A stretch of 64,000 nucleotides of DNA from NCBI GenBank assembly GCA_018894105.1, contig CM032120.1:30154710-30218709 (forward strand), given 5' to 3'. Of the stretch, positions 12,701 to 24,060 are shown piece by piece. This DNA is from Jacaranda mimosifolia. Its lineage: Eukaryota; Streptophyta; Magnoliopsida; Lamiales; Bignoniaceae. Each line of letters starts with the position of its first letter. The stretch's first letter is position 1. The position numbers and the translations under genes are program-made. The notes under the pieces are model-generated. The model saw nothing but the letters and a program-made list of their open reading frames with translations, made no database searches and was not told the DNA's origin.

Positions 12701-13690
12701 TCCCAACATTGTTTGTGAGATCCTCAAAATTAAAATTTCCCCTTCTGCGAAAACAAAAAACATATTTTGGGTTACTCTAAAAAGGGTGACTTCTCAGTTA
12801 AATCTACATATTTAACTAACCAAAATACTAGATTTTCAGCCTCTCCCTCATGCCATGATAAAATTTGGTCACTTATTTGGAAAACTTATTTACATGACAA
12901 GATCAAATTCTTCATTTGGAAAATTGCTCATAACATGTTACCATAAAAAAATAGACTCCAAGTTGTTTTTTAGATACAGGATCCCTTTTGTTTATTTTGC
13001 TACCAACAAGAGGAAACATTGGAATACATCTTTCTCAAATGCCCTTTTTCTGAAAGGATTTGGTTTCTTTTGAAGTGGCATTTTTGTCTTCATCCCTTTG
13101 GAAATTGGAATCTTCGAGATTAGATTGGCGCATTCTTGGAAAATGATCCTTGCGTCATCATTGCCTCAAGTCTCCATCTTGAATTCATGACTTTTAGTTT
13201 CATTTTGATGTAACTAATTTGGAAAGCTAGAAATGCAATTCTCCACAACTCTCCTCCACTTGATGATGTTTTGCATTGCCAAAACTGCCTCAAAGCTGGC
13301 TTTAGAACTTGCTCAAGCGCAAAACCAAAAGTTGATCATATCTAAAGATGTCTCTCTCAATCAAAATTGGATCCCTCACCAAATGGTTAGCCTAAGGTAA
13401 ATGTTGATGCTGTATTTAAAGATGGCAAAGCTTCCCCAGCCTTCCTTGTCCGAAATCAAGTTGGCTCTGTTGTCTATGCTTGCACAGATTCTGGATTTTA
13501 CAATGACCCAACAAGCGTAGAAATGGTAGCCTTCCTTTTTCATTCTCTTTCTTGGATAAAATAGATCTTAACAAAATTATATTCAAAAGTGATTCCCTCT
13601 CTGCATTGACCATGCTGACAAGCACAAATCCAGATTTTGATTGGACTAGTAAGGTAGTTGCAGAAGCTCCTTAGTTTTGTTAAAAGTTTA
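9724..13690 (+). pseudogene. LINE 1 ORF2 remnant (endonuclease, reverse transcriptase, RNase H)
   Basis: ATG 9,724 begins MKILS and then hits TGA and TAA where family members read a Trp-Asn-Cys-Arg-Gly motif, the start of the AP-type endonuclease. Endonuclease pieces follow: IGDLNVIFSQKDKVRG near 10,135-10,180, FTWNNHHGG near 10,270, and AFDHSPI near 10,395 (catalytic His). The reverse transcriptase is best seen at 11,060-11,719 (KCLGPDGFSPVFYKKFW, ALIPKT, FRPISPYN) with a frameshift near 11,450 and a YTDD box near 11,785. A zinc-binding RVT domain lies at about 12,860-13,080 and RNase H (VNVDAVFKDG) at about 13,400-13,560. There are many stops throughout. Confidence 0.85.
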
Positions 13691-13740
13691 GAGATCACTC
13701 CCTACCCGCTTAATTTCCAAAAATAACCATAAGTATAATA

Positions 13741-14052
13741 TTTTTCACTCATTTTTTTTTTTTTAACTTTTTCACTATCCACATAACCAAACACTAAACC
13801 CTAGCATATGTACTTTCATTACTAGAAATAGAAAGAAAAATTGCAAAAGGAAACCAAGCTCGTCGGTGAGAGCAAAAACATCGACGGAGCCAACGATCAC
13901 CAACACGACCACCATGTTTTCTTCTTCTCTCTTTATTTTCTTCATTTTCAAGTTTTTCCTTCTGAGTTTCTTCTGAGTTTCTTCTCAGTTTATTTTCATC
14001 TCAGCCCAACCACCGCATTTTCTTCTTCTCTCAATTTTGTAGTTTTCTGAAA
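13741..14052. other. Non-coding stretch before the large MULE territory
   Basis: T-rich and pyrimidine-rich sequence, including a TTCTTCTTCTC-type run near 13,920-14,040. It probably contains the left end of the large MULE described next, but I could not match it convincingly to any sequence near 30.3 kb. Confidence 0.4.
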
Positions 14053-14340
14053 ATGTCAACCAATAGTGAAGGTGGAGTGTTCACTCAAGTCTTGGGAAGT
14101 TGCCGCTACAAAGACCAACTCCATATAATGTTAATTAAGGACAACATTATTTTAATGGACATGTACCTTAATCTCGCAAGAAAATAGAGTGAAATCAACC
14201 CTGACATCTTCACTTTGCAATACATAGCTCCACATCAAAGATTGTACGTGACTTTGACTAATGATGACGATGTTATGAATATAGTCTTACGGCATTTGAT
14301 ATTGAAGATGAACATTATTGGCATTATGATAAACTGAAAG
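14053..14340 (+). pseudogene. MULE 2 transposase, N-terminal exon (PB1-like)
   Basis: ATG 14,053 opens MSTNSEGGVFTQVLGSCRYK and continues to a TAG at 14,185; the same frame goes on with INPDIFTLQYIAPHQRLYV and LTNDDDVMNIVLRH. That pattern (a short beta-rich domain, then INPD..FTLQY and a DDDV motif) is the N-terminal domain of many plant MULE transposases. It points into the minisatellite array that follows and belongs with the catalytic and SWIM pieces at 20.0-21.8 kb on the same strand, so the arrays would be intronic. That link is inference. Confidence 0.6.
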
Positions 14341-14349
14341 GATGAATAT

Positions 14350-15475
14350 TCAAGTAGAATGGAAAGAATAGCAGTGTTGTTTTAATGCAATACTTCTATA
14401 GCACCTAAACTGTACTGCATTTTGTAAAGTTCTATATTTGAAGTATTCTGCAATTATATTTCGTTTATTTGAAACTCTTTCTTCAAGTAAACTTCATTGA
14501 AACTAAAATTGTACTACATTGCTAGTGTTTTAAACTTGAATTGTTTTGCAATTATACTTCATTTATATAAAATTGTACTATGATGGAGAATTAATTTTCT
14601 TCGACTATTCTACACTTATACTTCATTTTACCTAAAACTGTAGTGCATTATTGAAGCTTTATACTTCAAGTGTTCTACTAATTGATTATCCAAAATTGTA
14701 CTACAATTACTAGTGTTTTATACTTGAAGTGTTCTGTCATTGTACTTCGTTTATCTGAAATTGTACTTTATTTTTTTGAAATTGTACTACGATGCTAAAT
14801 TATTTTCTTCGACTATTCTATATTTATACTTCATTTTATATAAAATTGTACTACATTATTGAAGCTTTATACTTTAAGTGTTCTACTAATTGATTATCCA
14901 AAATTGTACTGCAATTTCTAATGTTTTATACTTGAAGTGTTCTGTCATTGTACTTTATTTATTTGAAATTGTACTACAATACTAAATTATTTTTCTCCGA
15001 TTATTCTATATTTATATTTCATTTTATCTAAAATTATACTCTATTATTGAAGTTTTATACTTCAACTATTCTACTAATTGAATATCCAACATTGTACTAC
15101 ATTGCTAGTGCTTTATACTTGAAGTGTTCTGGAATTGTACTTTGTTTAATTGAATCTGTACTATGATGCTAAATTATTGATCTTCAGTATTCCACATTTA
15201 TACATCATTTTACCTAAACTTATACTACAATATTGAAGTTCTATACTTCAAGTGTTCTACTTATGGATTATCCAAATTGTATTGCAATTACTAGTGTTTT
15301 ATACTTGAAGTTTTTGGAATTGTACTTCTTTTATCTGAAATTGTACTACTATTCTATATTTTATACTTCATTTTACCTAAAGTTGTACTCTGTTATTGAA
15401 GTTTTATACTTCAATTGTTCTACTAATTGATTGTCCAAAATCGTATTGCAATTGTTAGCGTTTTATACTGGAAAA
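14350..15475 (+). repeat. Minisatellite array A (about 190-bp unit, TGTACTT-rich)
   Basis: The landmark CTAGTGTTTTATACTTG (and close variants) recurs at about 14,522, 14,711, 14,918, 15,104, 15,291 and 15,455, a spacing of roughly 165-207 bp. Each unit also holds GAAATTGTACT, TTTTCTTCGACTATTC and ACTAATTGATTATCCAAAA. The array stops abruptly at about 15,475, and the same family resumes at 18,835. Units differ by many point changes and indels, so the array is old. Confidence 0.85.
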
Positions 15476-15760
15476 AAATTAATTTTAGTCCATCAACTAT
15501 TGTGAGATTTTTTTTACTCCATTTTGATTTGGGGTTATCATATTTAATCCACAATTTATTGATTTTTTTTATCACATTTAATCCAATTTTTCGCAATTTT
15601 GGTCAATCGGGATCAAAAATCTTCAATCAAACCTAGATTTTGTACAATCACCTGCAATCAGGCCGCAAGTTTGGGGCTTTCGTGCCATTTTTCACCCATA
15701 GACACATAAGCGCACATGTAAGCTTCCATTTCACCACATCTAAAACTCAACTAAAATAGA
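15476..15760 (+). repeat. Probable terminal region of nested MULE 3
   Basis: The sequence starts GAAAAAAATTAATTTTAGTC and goes on with repeated phrases (TTTAGTCCATCAACTATTG, TTTAATCCACAATTTATTG, TTTAATCCAATTTTTCGC). This 'TTTAGTCC' style is common in the long inverted ends of plant MULEs. No matching right end was found, because the element appears truncated at 18,834. The call is moderate. Confidence 0.45.
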
Positions 15761-15909
15761 GGAAAAGAAAAAAAAAAGGCTGAAAGTTAAAAAGGAAATT
15801 TTGTAATTTTAAAATGCATTTTCCCCAAAAATCCTCTCGCCCTGCTTGTCTCGGCATCAACTTTCCTATTTTCCTTTTTTTTTCTTCTTCTCTCATGCTA
15901 CTGTTCACT

Positions 15910-16375
15910 ATGGCGTCTACAAGTTCAAGCTCTTCCAGATCGATGCGTCCAGTTGAATGCTTTTGTGGAGAAAGACGCTTTGTGAAGACCTCATGGACTG
16001 ATCAAAACCCTGGGAGGAGATTTGTGTCTTGTACTAAATATAATATAAGTATATTTTTGGAATGGATTGATGGTTTCATTCTCCAGAGTTGGGGATTTTT
16101 AGAAGTTTTGGTTTTAAAGGTTTTTTTTTTTTTATTATTATGAATGGGTTGATCCACCCATGTGTGCAAGGTCGAAGAGTATAATACCCAATTTCCTCCG
16201 TAAGATTAATGAATTAGAGGCAGAGAATGTAAAACTTAGGAATCGTGTGTGGGATGGAAGCATGTGTTCAAGCTGTCTTCTTCAATGGCCTATATTGGTG
16301 CTGCAATTTTACTGCTGTTGGTGTTGTTTGTTTGAGGGCTTGCTAAAGTTGAAGGAAAGTTATGTATGTATCTGT
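15910..16375 (+). CDS. GRF-type zinc-finger protein, probably damaged
   Basis: ATG 15,910 gives MASTSSSSSRSMRPVECFCG, with the downstream residues ERRFVKTSWTDQNPGRRFVSC at about 15,961-16,035. CxCG, then NPGRRF and a third Cys are the signature of a GRF zinc finger. A second exon around 16,141-16,375 continues EWVDPPMCARSKSIIPNFL, then INELEAENVKLRNRVW (coiled coil) and a Cys-rich hydrophobic end that may be a membrane segment. This order (GRF finger, DPPMC, coiled coil, tail anchor) is that of a large family of small plant GRF proteins of unknown function. The segment expected to carry the fourth Cys is missing or lies in a T-rich stretch with no clear splice acceptor, so the copy may be broken. 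It converges on the transposase fragment ending at 16,991. Confidence 0.7.
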
Positions 16376-16990
16376 TGAAAAAAGTTGGTAGATAGATAAC
16401 GTGAATTGTAAGGATGTATGCGATATTATTGGCTTCCATTTTTTTCCCTTTTATTTTTTGGTGGTTTTTGCTATTGTAAAGTTGCTGAAGCAACTTTTTG
16501 GAGCCAATTATTTAAGTATTTATCATTAATTTTCATCTTTAAGATTGCATCCTTAATTATGTCAATGGTCTTTTGTTCTTTTCTTTTTCAATGGGACACA
16601 CCTTTGCATGTCAATTTAGCAAATGTAAAGTATATCTTCCAAACTAATTAAAGTATATATCGCAAATTAATGTGAAGTAAAAAGGAACAAAAGAATATCC
16701 TAACAACCAAATATACACCTCCAAATTGCAAGCCTAAATTCATATTGGAACTTAAATAGTAACATTCTGTTCACATAAAAAACTTCCAAATGAGTTTTCC
16801 AAAACCCCCCAAAACTTACCAACATTCCTCATCATATAACCACGACAACAAACTTCCCATGCCTAGCAACTGTATGTATAAAAAAAACCCCAAATGTATA
16901 TCCATCAACCAAAAGTTAACAAAAACACAAAGCACTAGTCTTCAGCAATCAAAATGTGTTTTGCATGAGGGAGACCTATCTTTTTCTTTC

Positions 16991-18834
16991 TCATTTCTTC
17001 TTTCCCTTTGTCTTCTTTTTGCCTTGTAGCTTGTCCATTGCTTCAGTGATATCTTCCAGTTTGACAAACCTCTTCTTCCCGTATGCTATTGTCAAACTGC
17101 TTCCACTTTGAGACATTTGAAGTTGTTGGTACATGGATGGTCTAGGTACCTTTTTTGGGACTTGATTTGCTGGGTTTCCTACATATAAAAATTAAATTTA
17201 AATTGTGAATGTTATATTTCATTAAAGTGTAAAAACATCGTCAAATGTGCTAAGGTAATATACTGCTTTGCCCTTGCTCTTGGAGATCTCCTAAGTCCAA
17301 TCCTCTCTTTAGCAACAATAGTAACCTATATAACCTAGACTGGATTAGTCACCTAACTTAAGTTACTTAAATACATTTAAATGAAATACCTTTGATGGAC
17401 CTCTTGGAGACCTCCTAACAACACTTGTGGTAGCAGTCCTAGTTGAACCAACCTTTCTTTTCCCCCGAGTAAAGTAAACATAGTGAAAATTAACAAAAGT
17501 CTTTATGGCAAAACTGAATATAAAAGTTGATCAAACCTTGTCCTGTTGCACATATTTCTGTTGATACCTTGCAGTTGCATCATCAATCCTTTCATCGCCC
17601 TGCTCAAACTGAAAATTAATACAACACCAATTTAATCATTCTTCATATGAAAATAGTTGCTCACCTTGTCCTGCTGGAGCTCCTCTACTTGACTTGCACT
17701 TGCAGCCATGCTTGTAACCTGAAAACACAAAGAAGTAAAAGGTATTTAACAGCAAGCATATGAAATGTGAATTAAATGAAGCACTATTAAAATAATTTAC
17801 CTGAGATGCTTGAGTACCAATACATGTTGCAAGTTCTCTTGGTCAGTAGTGAAATCTATGAGTTCATCATCTAGTGGATTTGACATCAAAGGACATTTCC
17901 TTTTATTGTGTCCTTGCAACTTGCAAATGCACACTTCAAACCTTTAACTCTTTTCTTCAATTTTGAACATAGCTCTTCCACTGCAGGCCTCCCTCTACTT
18001 CTCTTCTTGGTCTTCAATGCAAGTTCATCATTTCCTTTTTTTCTGCACTTTTGTGGGCCTTCCTTTCTTTTTTGAGAAGTTTGGAGGAAGTGGGGGTATG
18101 TAGATAGTCTCTTCCCAAAGATTTTGACTATTTATACCCATGATAGCACTCTCATACACCCTTTCATAGCATGAAACAGTGTAATAAGGAGAAACATGGG
18201 ACTTGGGATCCTGTCTTTGATTGCAAATTGCAGAGTAGGCATGAAGGCAAGGAATTCCTGTTAAATCCCGTCTCCTACATATACAACTCCATTCCTCCAA
18301 ATCCACACAATATTGCCCCCTACATATATGAGTTATTTGATAATGTGTATCATCAACTTTTCTAGGGATGCAGTCACCCAAATTCTTTACATGATCATTC
18401 AAGATTTCATTCACAACAAGACAAAGGTCTTTTTTCTAAGTCCTTGCTTTATCTCTATTTTTTTGTAACCTTGTCATCAAATACTCTCTTATCCACTCTA
18501 GTATAGTTACAATTGACTTTTCTCTATCATCTAGAATTGAACTATTGAATGACTCATAGAAGTTGTTCAAGACCATATCATATTTTGGAAAAGTACTGAA
18601 GTGTGATGTACTCCAATGAGCAGCAAGTTTGTTACTAAACCAATTCACATCAGCTGGATCAAGCTCAGCCATAGCTTGCATATGACCTTTAAACTGCCCA
18701 GCAGTAGTGCTATTGGTAGCTTTCGAAAGGATATCTTTGTACTCCATACCCCTAAACCCAGCATTCACAAAAATTTTCCACAAATTCCTAGCACAAAATC
18801 TGTGCTTAGCCCCTGGAAACACTTCATTTATACT
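16991..18834 (-). pseudogene. MULE 3 transposase, C-terminal half only
   Basis: Reading down the minus strand, the fragment begins abruptly inside the catalytic domain (INEVFPGAKHRFCARNLWK), then VLNNFYESFNSSILDDREK (a MULE hallmark), a frame break near 18,430, a SWIM finger CICRRRDLTGIPCLHA near 18,260-18,310, and a CCHC knuckle CICKLQGHNKRKC near 17,895-17,940. Small exons follow, the last at 17,178-16,991 ending in a Lys-rich tail and TGA. Everything N-terminal is missing: at 18,834 coding sequence passes straight into minisatellite array B. It shares the SWIM and CCHC layout of MULE 1 but is clearly diverged from it. Confidence 0.8.
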
Positions 18835-19935
18835 TGAATTGTTATGCAATTGTACCTCATTTATTTGAAATTGTACTAATATGCTGAATTATTTTTCTTC
18901 GACTATTTGACATTTTTACTTCATTTTACTAATCTGCATTATTTAAGTTTTATACTTCAAGTGTTCTATTAATTGATTATCTAAAATTGTACTACATTGC
19001 TAGTGTTTTATACTTGAAATGTTTTAAAATTGTACTTCATTTATCTAAAATTGTACCTCATTTTTGTACTTCATTTTACCTAAAATTGTACTCTATTATT
19101 GAAGTTTTATACTTCAATTATTCTACTAATTAATTATATAAAATTATACTGCAATTGCTAGTGTTTTATACTTGAATTGTTCTTAAATTATACCTCATTT
19201 ATTTGAAATTGTACTACCATGTTGAATTATTTTTCTTCGATTATTCTATATTTTTACTTCATTTTACTAAAATTGTACTGCATTATTGAAGTTCTATACT
19301 TCAAGCATTCTACTAATTGATTATCCAAAATCGTACTGCATTGCTAGTATTTTGGAATTGTACTTCGTTTATCTGAAATTGTACCGCATTTTATACTTCA
19401 TTTTACCTAAAATTGTACTTTATTATTGAAGTTTTATATTTCAACTGTTCTACTAATTAATTATCCAAAATTGTACTTTAATTGCTAGTGTTTTATACTT
19501 GAATTGTTCTGTAATTGTACCTCGTTTATTTGAAATTGTACTACCATGCTAAATTATTTTTCTTCGACCATTCGATATTTTTACTTCATTTTACTAAAAT
19601 TGCACTGCATTATTGAAGTTTTATACTTTAAGTGTTCTACTAATTGATTATCCAAAATTGTACTGCATTGCTAGTGTTTTATACTTGAAGTGTTCTGGAA
19701 TTGTACTTCTTTTATCTAAAATTGTACTTCATTTTATACTTCATTTGACCTAAACTTGTACTTTATTATATTTTAACCGTTCTACTAATTGATTATCCAA
19801 AATTATACTGCAATTGGTAATGTTTTATACTTGAATTGTTCTGCAATTGTACCTCATTTATTTGAAATTGTACTACCATGCTGAATTATTTTTCTTCGAC
19901 TATTCTACATTTATACTTCATTTAAAATAAAATTT
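18835..19935 (+). repeat. Minisatellite array B (same family as array A)
   Basis: The landmark CTAGTGTTTTATACTTG or variants appears near 19,002, 19,159, 19,343, 19,486, 19,673 and 19,816. Units also carry TTTTTCTTCGACTATTC and ATTGATTATCCAAAATTGTA, as in array A. Spacing is more variable (about 143-187 bp) because some units lack an internal segment. Arrays A and B look like one array split by the nested MULE 3. Confidence 0.85.
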
Positions 19936-20036
19936 TATTGCATATGTTAACTCCAAGGGATGCATTAGATGAGGAAACTGGTTCAACCAATGCATCACAA
20001 AAATGAATTAGCTTTAGCTAGCAACTCAATTGATGC

Positions 20037-20816
20037 ATGAATGCATTGCATATATAGAGAGGATTAGACATTCAAGGATGCTGAAGAGTTCAGAATTATG
20101 TTTAAGAATTATGCTGCGGCTACTATGCAGTCATTTCAATAGAAGAAAAATGACAACAAAAAGAAAACATAGTCGTTTGCAGCGATGAAAATTGCAAATG
20201 GAGAATCTATGCATCAAGGCATGAGGCTTATAAATTATTTGGCATTAAAAAATGCAATCTAGAGCACACATTTGGTGAGGCTAATCTTTGGACAAGGGGA
20301 CATCTTAAAGTTGATTTCACTTGGGTTGCTAACATAGTGAAGGATAAATTGAGATCAGAGCCATGTTATCCACCCTCTACCATATTGAAAGATATCTACA
20401 AAGAATACGATGTGGAACTTAGATACCATAAAGCATGTATAGGTAAGGAATCAGCTATGCATGACATCCATGGAGTTGAGAAGGGATCTTATGATAAATT
20501 GAGGTGGTACTTTGATGCTGCGGAGAAGACAAACCTTAAAAGTATTGCAAACTGTGAGGTTGACCCAATTAGTCAGAAATTTCATTGGCTATTTATATGT
20601 TTCAGTGCCTGCCTTATTGGTTTTCTCAAAGAAAACAGGATGTTGATATTCTTAGATGGTACCCATATTAAAAATAATTATAAAGGAACCCATATTAAAA
20701 ATAATATATGCAGTAAGGATGCTAATGATGACTTATTCACACTAGCATATGCAGATGTTGACTCTGAAATGATATTAATTGGCAGTAGTTCTGCTTTAAG
20801 TAAAGAAGTGTTATAG
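20037..20816 (+). pseudogene. MULE 2 transposase, DNA-binding and catalytic region
   Basis: Pieces in different frames give KDAEEFRIMFKNYA (start of the MuDR-type DNA-binding domain), CKWRIYASRHEAYKLFGIKK with NLEHTFG, then the long open stretch 20,337-20,816 (DKLRSEPCYPPSTILKDIYK onward), which leads into MLIFLDGTHIKNNYKG, matching the first catalytic Asp motif of MULE transposases. A 27-base segment after this motif is duplicated in tandem (GGTACCCATATTAAAAATAA and its near copy), inserting nine residues. A stop ends the frame at 20,814. It belongs with the exons at 14,053 and 21,387 on the same strand. Confidence 0.75.
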
Positions 20817-21050
20817 ATTTTCAATATCTGCCTGGCTTATCAAGGTTTACTTTATTCTCCAATTGACAACCAAATCTTCTTAAGGTCATCCCCATGATAT
20901 TTCCTAGTAACCACCATGCATATTACTTGAGACACTTAGTGGACTTCAAGAAACAAGTAAGAACTTTATCTTTACTTGTGAAACAATTATATGAAATAAA
21001 CTCTAATTCATAACATATAGTATATTACAATCATATTATTTTAAATTCAG

Positions 21051-21790
21051 GTATTAAGGAAGTACCCTCTACATAACAAGAAACATTGAGCTTCTATTTT
21101 TATGAAAGATGCATATACGCCTATAAGGCAGGAGTATGCCCAACATATAGACAGCATCTTGGAGTCAATGCCGCATGCCAGAGACTTTATTATGTAGTTT
21201 GACCCATAATGTTGGGCAAATTCCTTATTCAATGGAGGTTGATGAGGGGTAAGAAACAATAATCAAGCAGAATATTGGAATAATTGGGTGAAATCAACCT
21301 AATTTATACCAGTTGCAACCATGGTTGATCACATACACATGCAAATAATAGTCATGATGCATGATCGATGAGAAGAATCTCACAAGATGATTGGTCAATT
21401 ATGTCCTAAGCAAGAGAAGAAGTTAGCAATCAATTATATGCATTCTCGTACCTTAAAAGTTGTCATGTCTAGCGGTTGGAGCTTCAAGGTGATTGAGCAT
21501 GACAAATCATATATTGTAGATTTGCAGAGTAAGGTTTGTTCATGCAGAGCATGGCAGATTGATATAATACCATGCAAGCATGCTTGTGCTTGTATTGAGT
21601 CAAAGTCACTTTCACCATATGAATTTACCGATCAATACTACCTAGTTGTGATGGATCAACAAGCATACCAAGCAATGATATTCCTACTTATGATATGCAT
21701 GTGTTCCCTCTAGATGATATGCATATTAAGTGTATAGGTGTGGCAGGACAGGGCATAATCGTTGAACTTGCAAAGAATCAATAAACTAGC
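21051..21790 (+). pseudogene. MULE 2 transposase, C-terminal region with SWIM and CCHC motifs
   Basis: After an intron-like gap an exon from about 21,051 reads VLRKYPLYNKKHWASIFMKD with stops. Then NNNQAEYWNNWV (the MULE NN.SESFN-like motif) appears near 21,260, and the open stretch 21,387-21,713 carries a SWIM finger, CSCRAWQIDIIPCKHAC, near 21,537-21,590. A CCHC knuckle RCGRTGHNR with a TGA before its last Cys lies at about 21,735-21,775. Domain order equals that of MULE 1. The copy is non-functional. Confidence 0.8.
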
Positions 21791-21959
21791 TAAATTAGTT
21801 GGACTATGTAGCAAGAGAAGAATTTTGAAGAGCTTCGGATTGTTAATTTTATTGAAATTTCAATGTATTTATGGATTACTTTGGATTGTTGAATTGAACT
21901 TTATCATTGACAACTACTTTTCACAATGTATTTTCAAACATATTATGTGAACATATTCG

Positions 21960-23155
21960 GTTTTTGATATTCTCCTTGCAAGTACTTGATTTTAGGACAT
22001 ATGTACTTCATCATGGACATATGTACTTGATTTCAATTGAAATGTACTAGTAGTTGCATGTACATGAGATATCAGTGCTTTTGTATTTTAATAAGAGAGA
22101 TTTATACTTGATTCCGGGACATCTGTACTTCATCATGGCACATATGTACTTGATTTCAAGCGAAAATGTAGCATGTATATGTTGTTCGAGATATCAGTGC
22201 TTTTGTACTTCAATAAGGGAGATTTATACTTGATGTTGGAACATACGCACTTTATTGGGGCAATTATGTTCTTGATTTCCAATGAAAATGTAGCATGTAT
22301 ATGTTGTTGATGCTATAAGTGCTTTTGTACTTCAATAAGGGATATTTATACTTGATTTTGGGGCATACATACTTGATTTCGAGTGAAAATATAGCATGTA
22401 CATGTTGTTCAAGATATGAGTGATTTATACTTGATTTCGAGACATATGTACTTCATCATGGCACATATGTACTTGATTTTGAGTGAAAATGTAGCATGTA
22501 CATGTTCGAGATATTAGTGCTTTTGTACTTTAATAAGGTATATTTATACTTGATTTCGGGACATATGTACTTCATTGTAGCAATTATGTACTTGATTTCT
22601 AGCGAAAATGTAGCATGTACATGTTGTTTGAGATATCAGTGCTTTTGTACTTCAATAAGGGAGATTTATACTTAATTTCGGAACATATGTACTTCATCAT
22701 GGCACATATGTACTTGATTTCAAGTGAAAATGTAGCAGGTACATGTTTGAGAAATAAGTATTTTTGTACTTCAATAAGGGACATTTATAATTGATTTGGG
22801 GATATATGTATTTTATTGTGGCAATTATGTACTTGATTTTCAGTGAAAATATAGCATGTATATGTTTTTCGAGATATTAGTACTTTTGTAATTCAATAAG
22901 GGAGATTTATACTTGATTTTGGGACATATGTACTTCATCATGGCACATATGTACTTGATTTCGAGTGAAAATGTACTAGTAGTTGCATGTACATGTTGTC
23001 CGAGATACCAATGCTTTTGTACTTCAATTAGGGAGATTTATACTTGATTCCGGGACATATACACTTTATTTCTTGATTTCGGGAATTATATACTTGATTT
23101 CTTAATTTTTGTACTTCATTGTGGCAATTATGTACTTGATTTCTTGATTTTTGTA
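21960..23155 (+). repeat. Minisatellite array C (about 90-125-bp unit)
   Basis: About nine units share GAGATATCAGTGCTTTTGTA, AAGGGAGATTTATACTTGAT, GGGACATATGTACTTCATC and GAAAATGTAGCATGTACATG in order. Landmarks recur near 22,067, 22,190, 22,314, 22,411, 22,513, 22,633, 22,747, 22,872 and 23,000. The word TGTACTT occurs several times per unit. It lies between the two convergent genes of this territory. Confidence 0.85.
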
Positions 23156-23159
23156 TTGA

Positions 23160-24060
23160 GTTTTTGTTCTATGTTTTGCCTTTTATTTCTTGGTAATTAA
23201 CAACCAAAACTCTAAAAATATGTGAAATATTTACTATGGTATGGATACAATAATGCTGAAGTATTAAAGTGATAACCATTATTGTTCAACGGATTAAAGT
23301 TATCATTCACAGTAATGTATATTTATGCATTCAAAGTTGTAAACACATTAGCATTTGACAATCATATCCATCATATCACCCATACAAATATGTACTTCAC
23401 TTGGTCCGTTAGTCTCAAACTGTTGTACTTGAACTTCACTACAGTTATTAGAGATTAATTATTCAATTGCATAAAGTATACTTCAACATAACCCTATATA
23501 TACTTTGTTTGTTCTATATATATATATTATTTATATTGAAAATATACTACTTGAGCATGAATAAATCTATGAGATAGTACCTCACTAAGGGAGATTTATA
23601 CTCGATTTCGGTACATATGTACTTCACTGTGGCGATTTTGTACTTGATTTCTTGATTTTTGTACTAATAGTGATGAACTTGATTTTTGTTCTATGTTTAG
23701 CCTTTTATTTCTTGGTAATTAACAACAAAACTCTAAAAATGTGTATGATATTTAGTATGATATGAATACAATAATATTAAAGTATTAAAGTGATAACCAC
23801 TAGTGTTTAACAGATTAAAGTTATCATTCGTAGTAGTGTAAAGTATACTCATGCATTTAAAGTTGTAAAAACATGAGCATTTGATGATCATATCCATCTT
23901 ATCACCCGTACAAATATGTACTTCATTTGGTCCGATAGTCTCAAAATATTGTACTTGAACCTCACTACAATTATTATAGATTATTTATTTAATTGCACAA
24001 AGTATACTTTAACATAACATCATATATACTTTGTTTGTTCGATATTTGTGCTTGATTTCC
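23160..24060 (+). repeat. Large direct repeat, two copies about 530 bp apart
   Basis: The segment from about 23,178 (TTTTATTTCTTGGTAATTAA) to about 23,510 recurs from about 23,701 to 24,040 with the same order of landmarks: ATTAAAGTGATAACCA, TTATCATTC, CATATCCATC, ACAAATATGTACTTCA, TTGTACTTGAAC and ATACTTTGTTTGTTC. The second copy then runs into array D. TGTACTT words continue. Confidence 0.75.

Larger units (their letters stand above)
7860..13740 (+). mobile_element. LINE 1: decayed L1-type non-LTR retrotransposon
   Basis: In order on the plus strand lie an ORF1 remnant, endonuclease, reverse transcriptase, an RT-associated zinc-binding domain and an RNase H domain, the layout of plant L1 LINEs. 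Every part is broken by stops and frameshifts, so it is an old copy. Both limits are approximate: the left is set just before the first ORF1 codons and the right after the RNase H remnant. No convincing A tail or target duplication was found. Confidence 0.85.
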
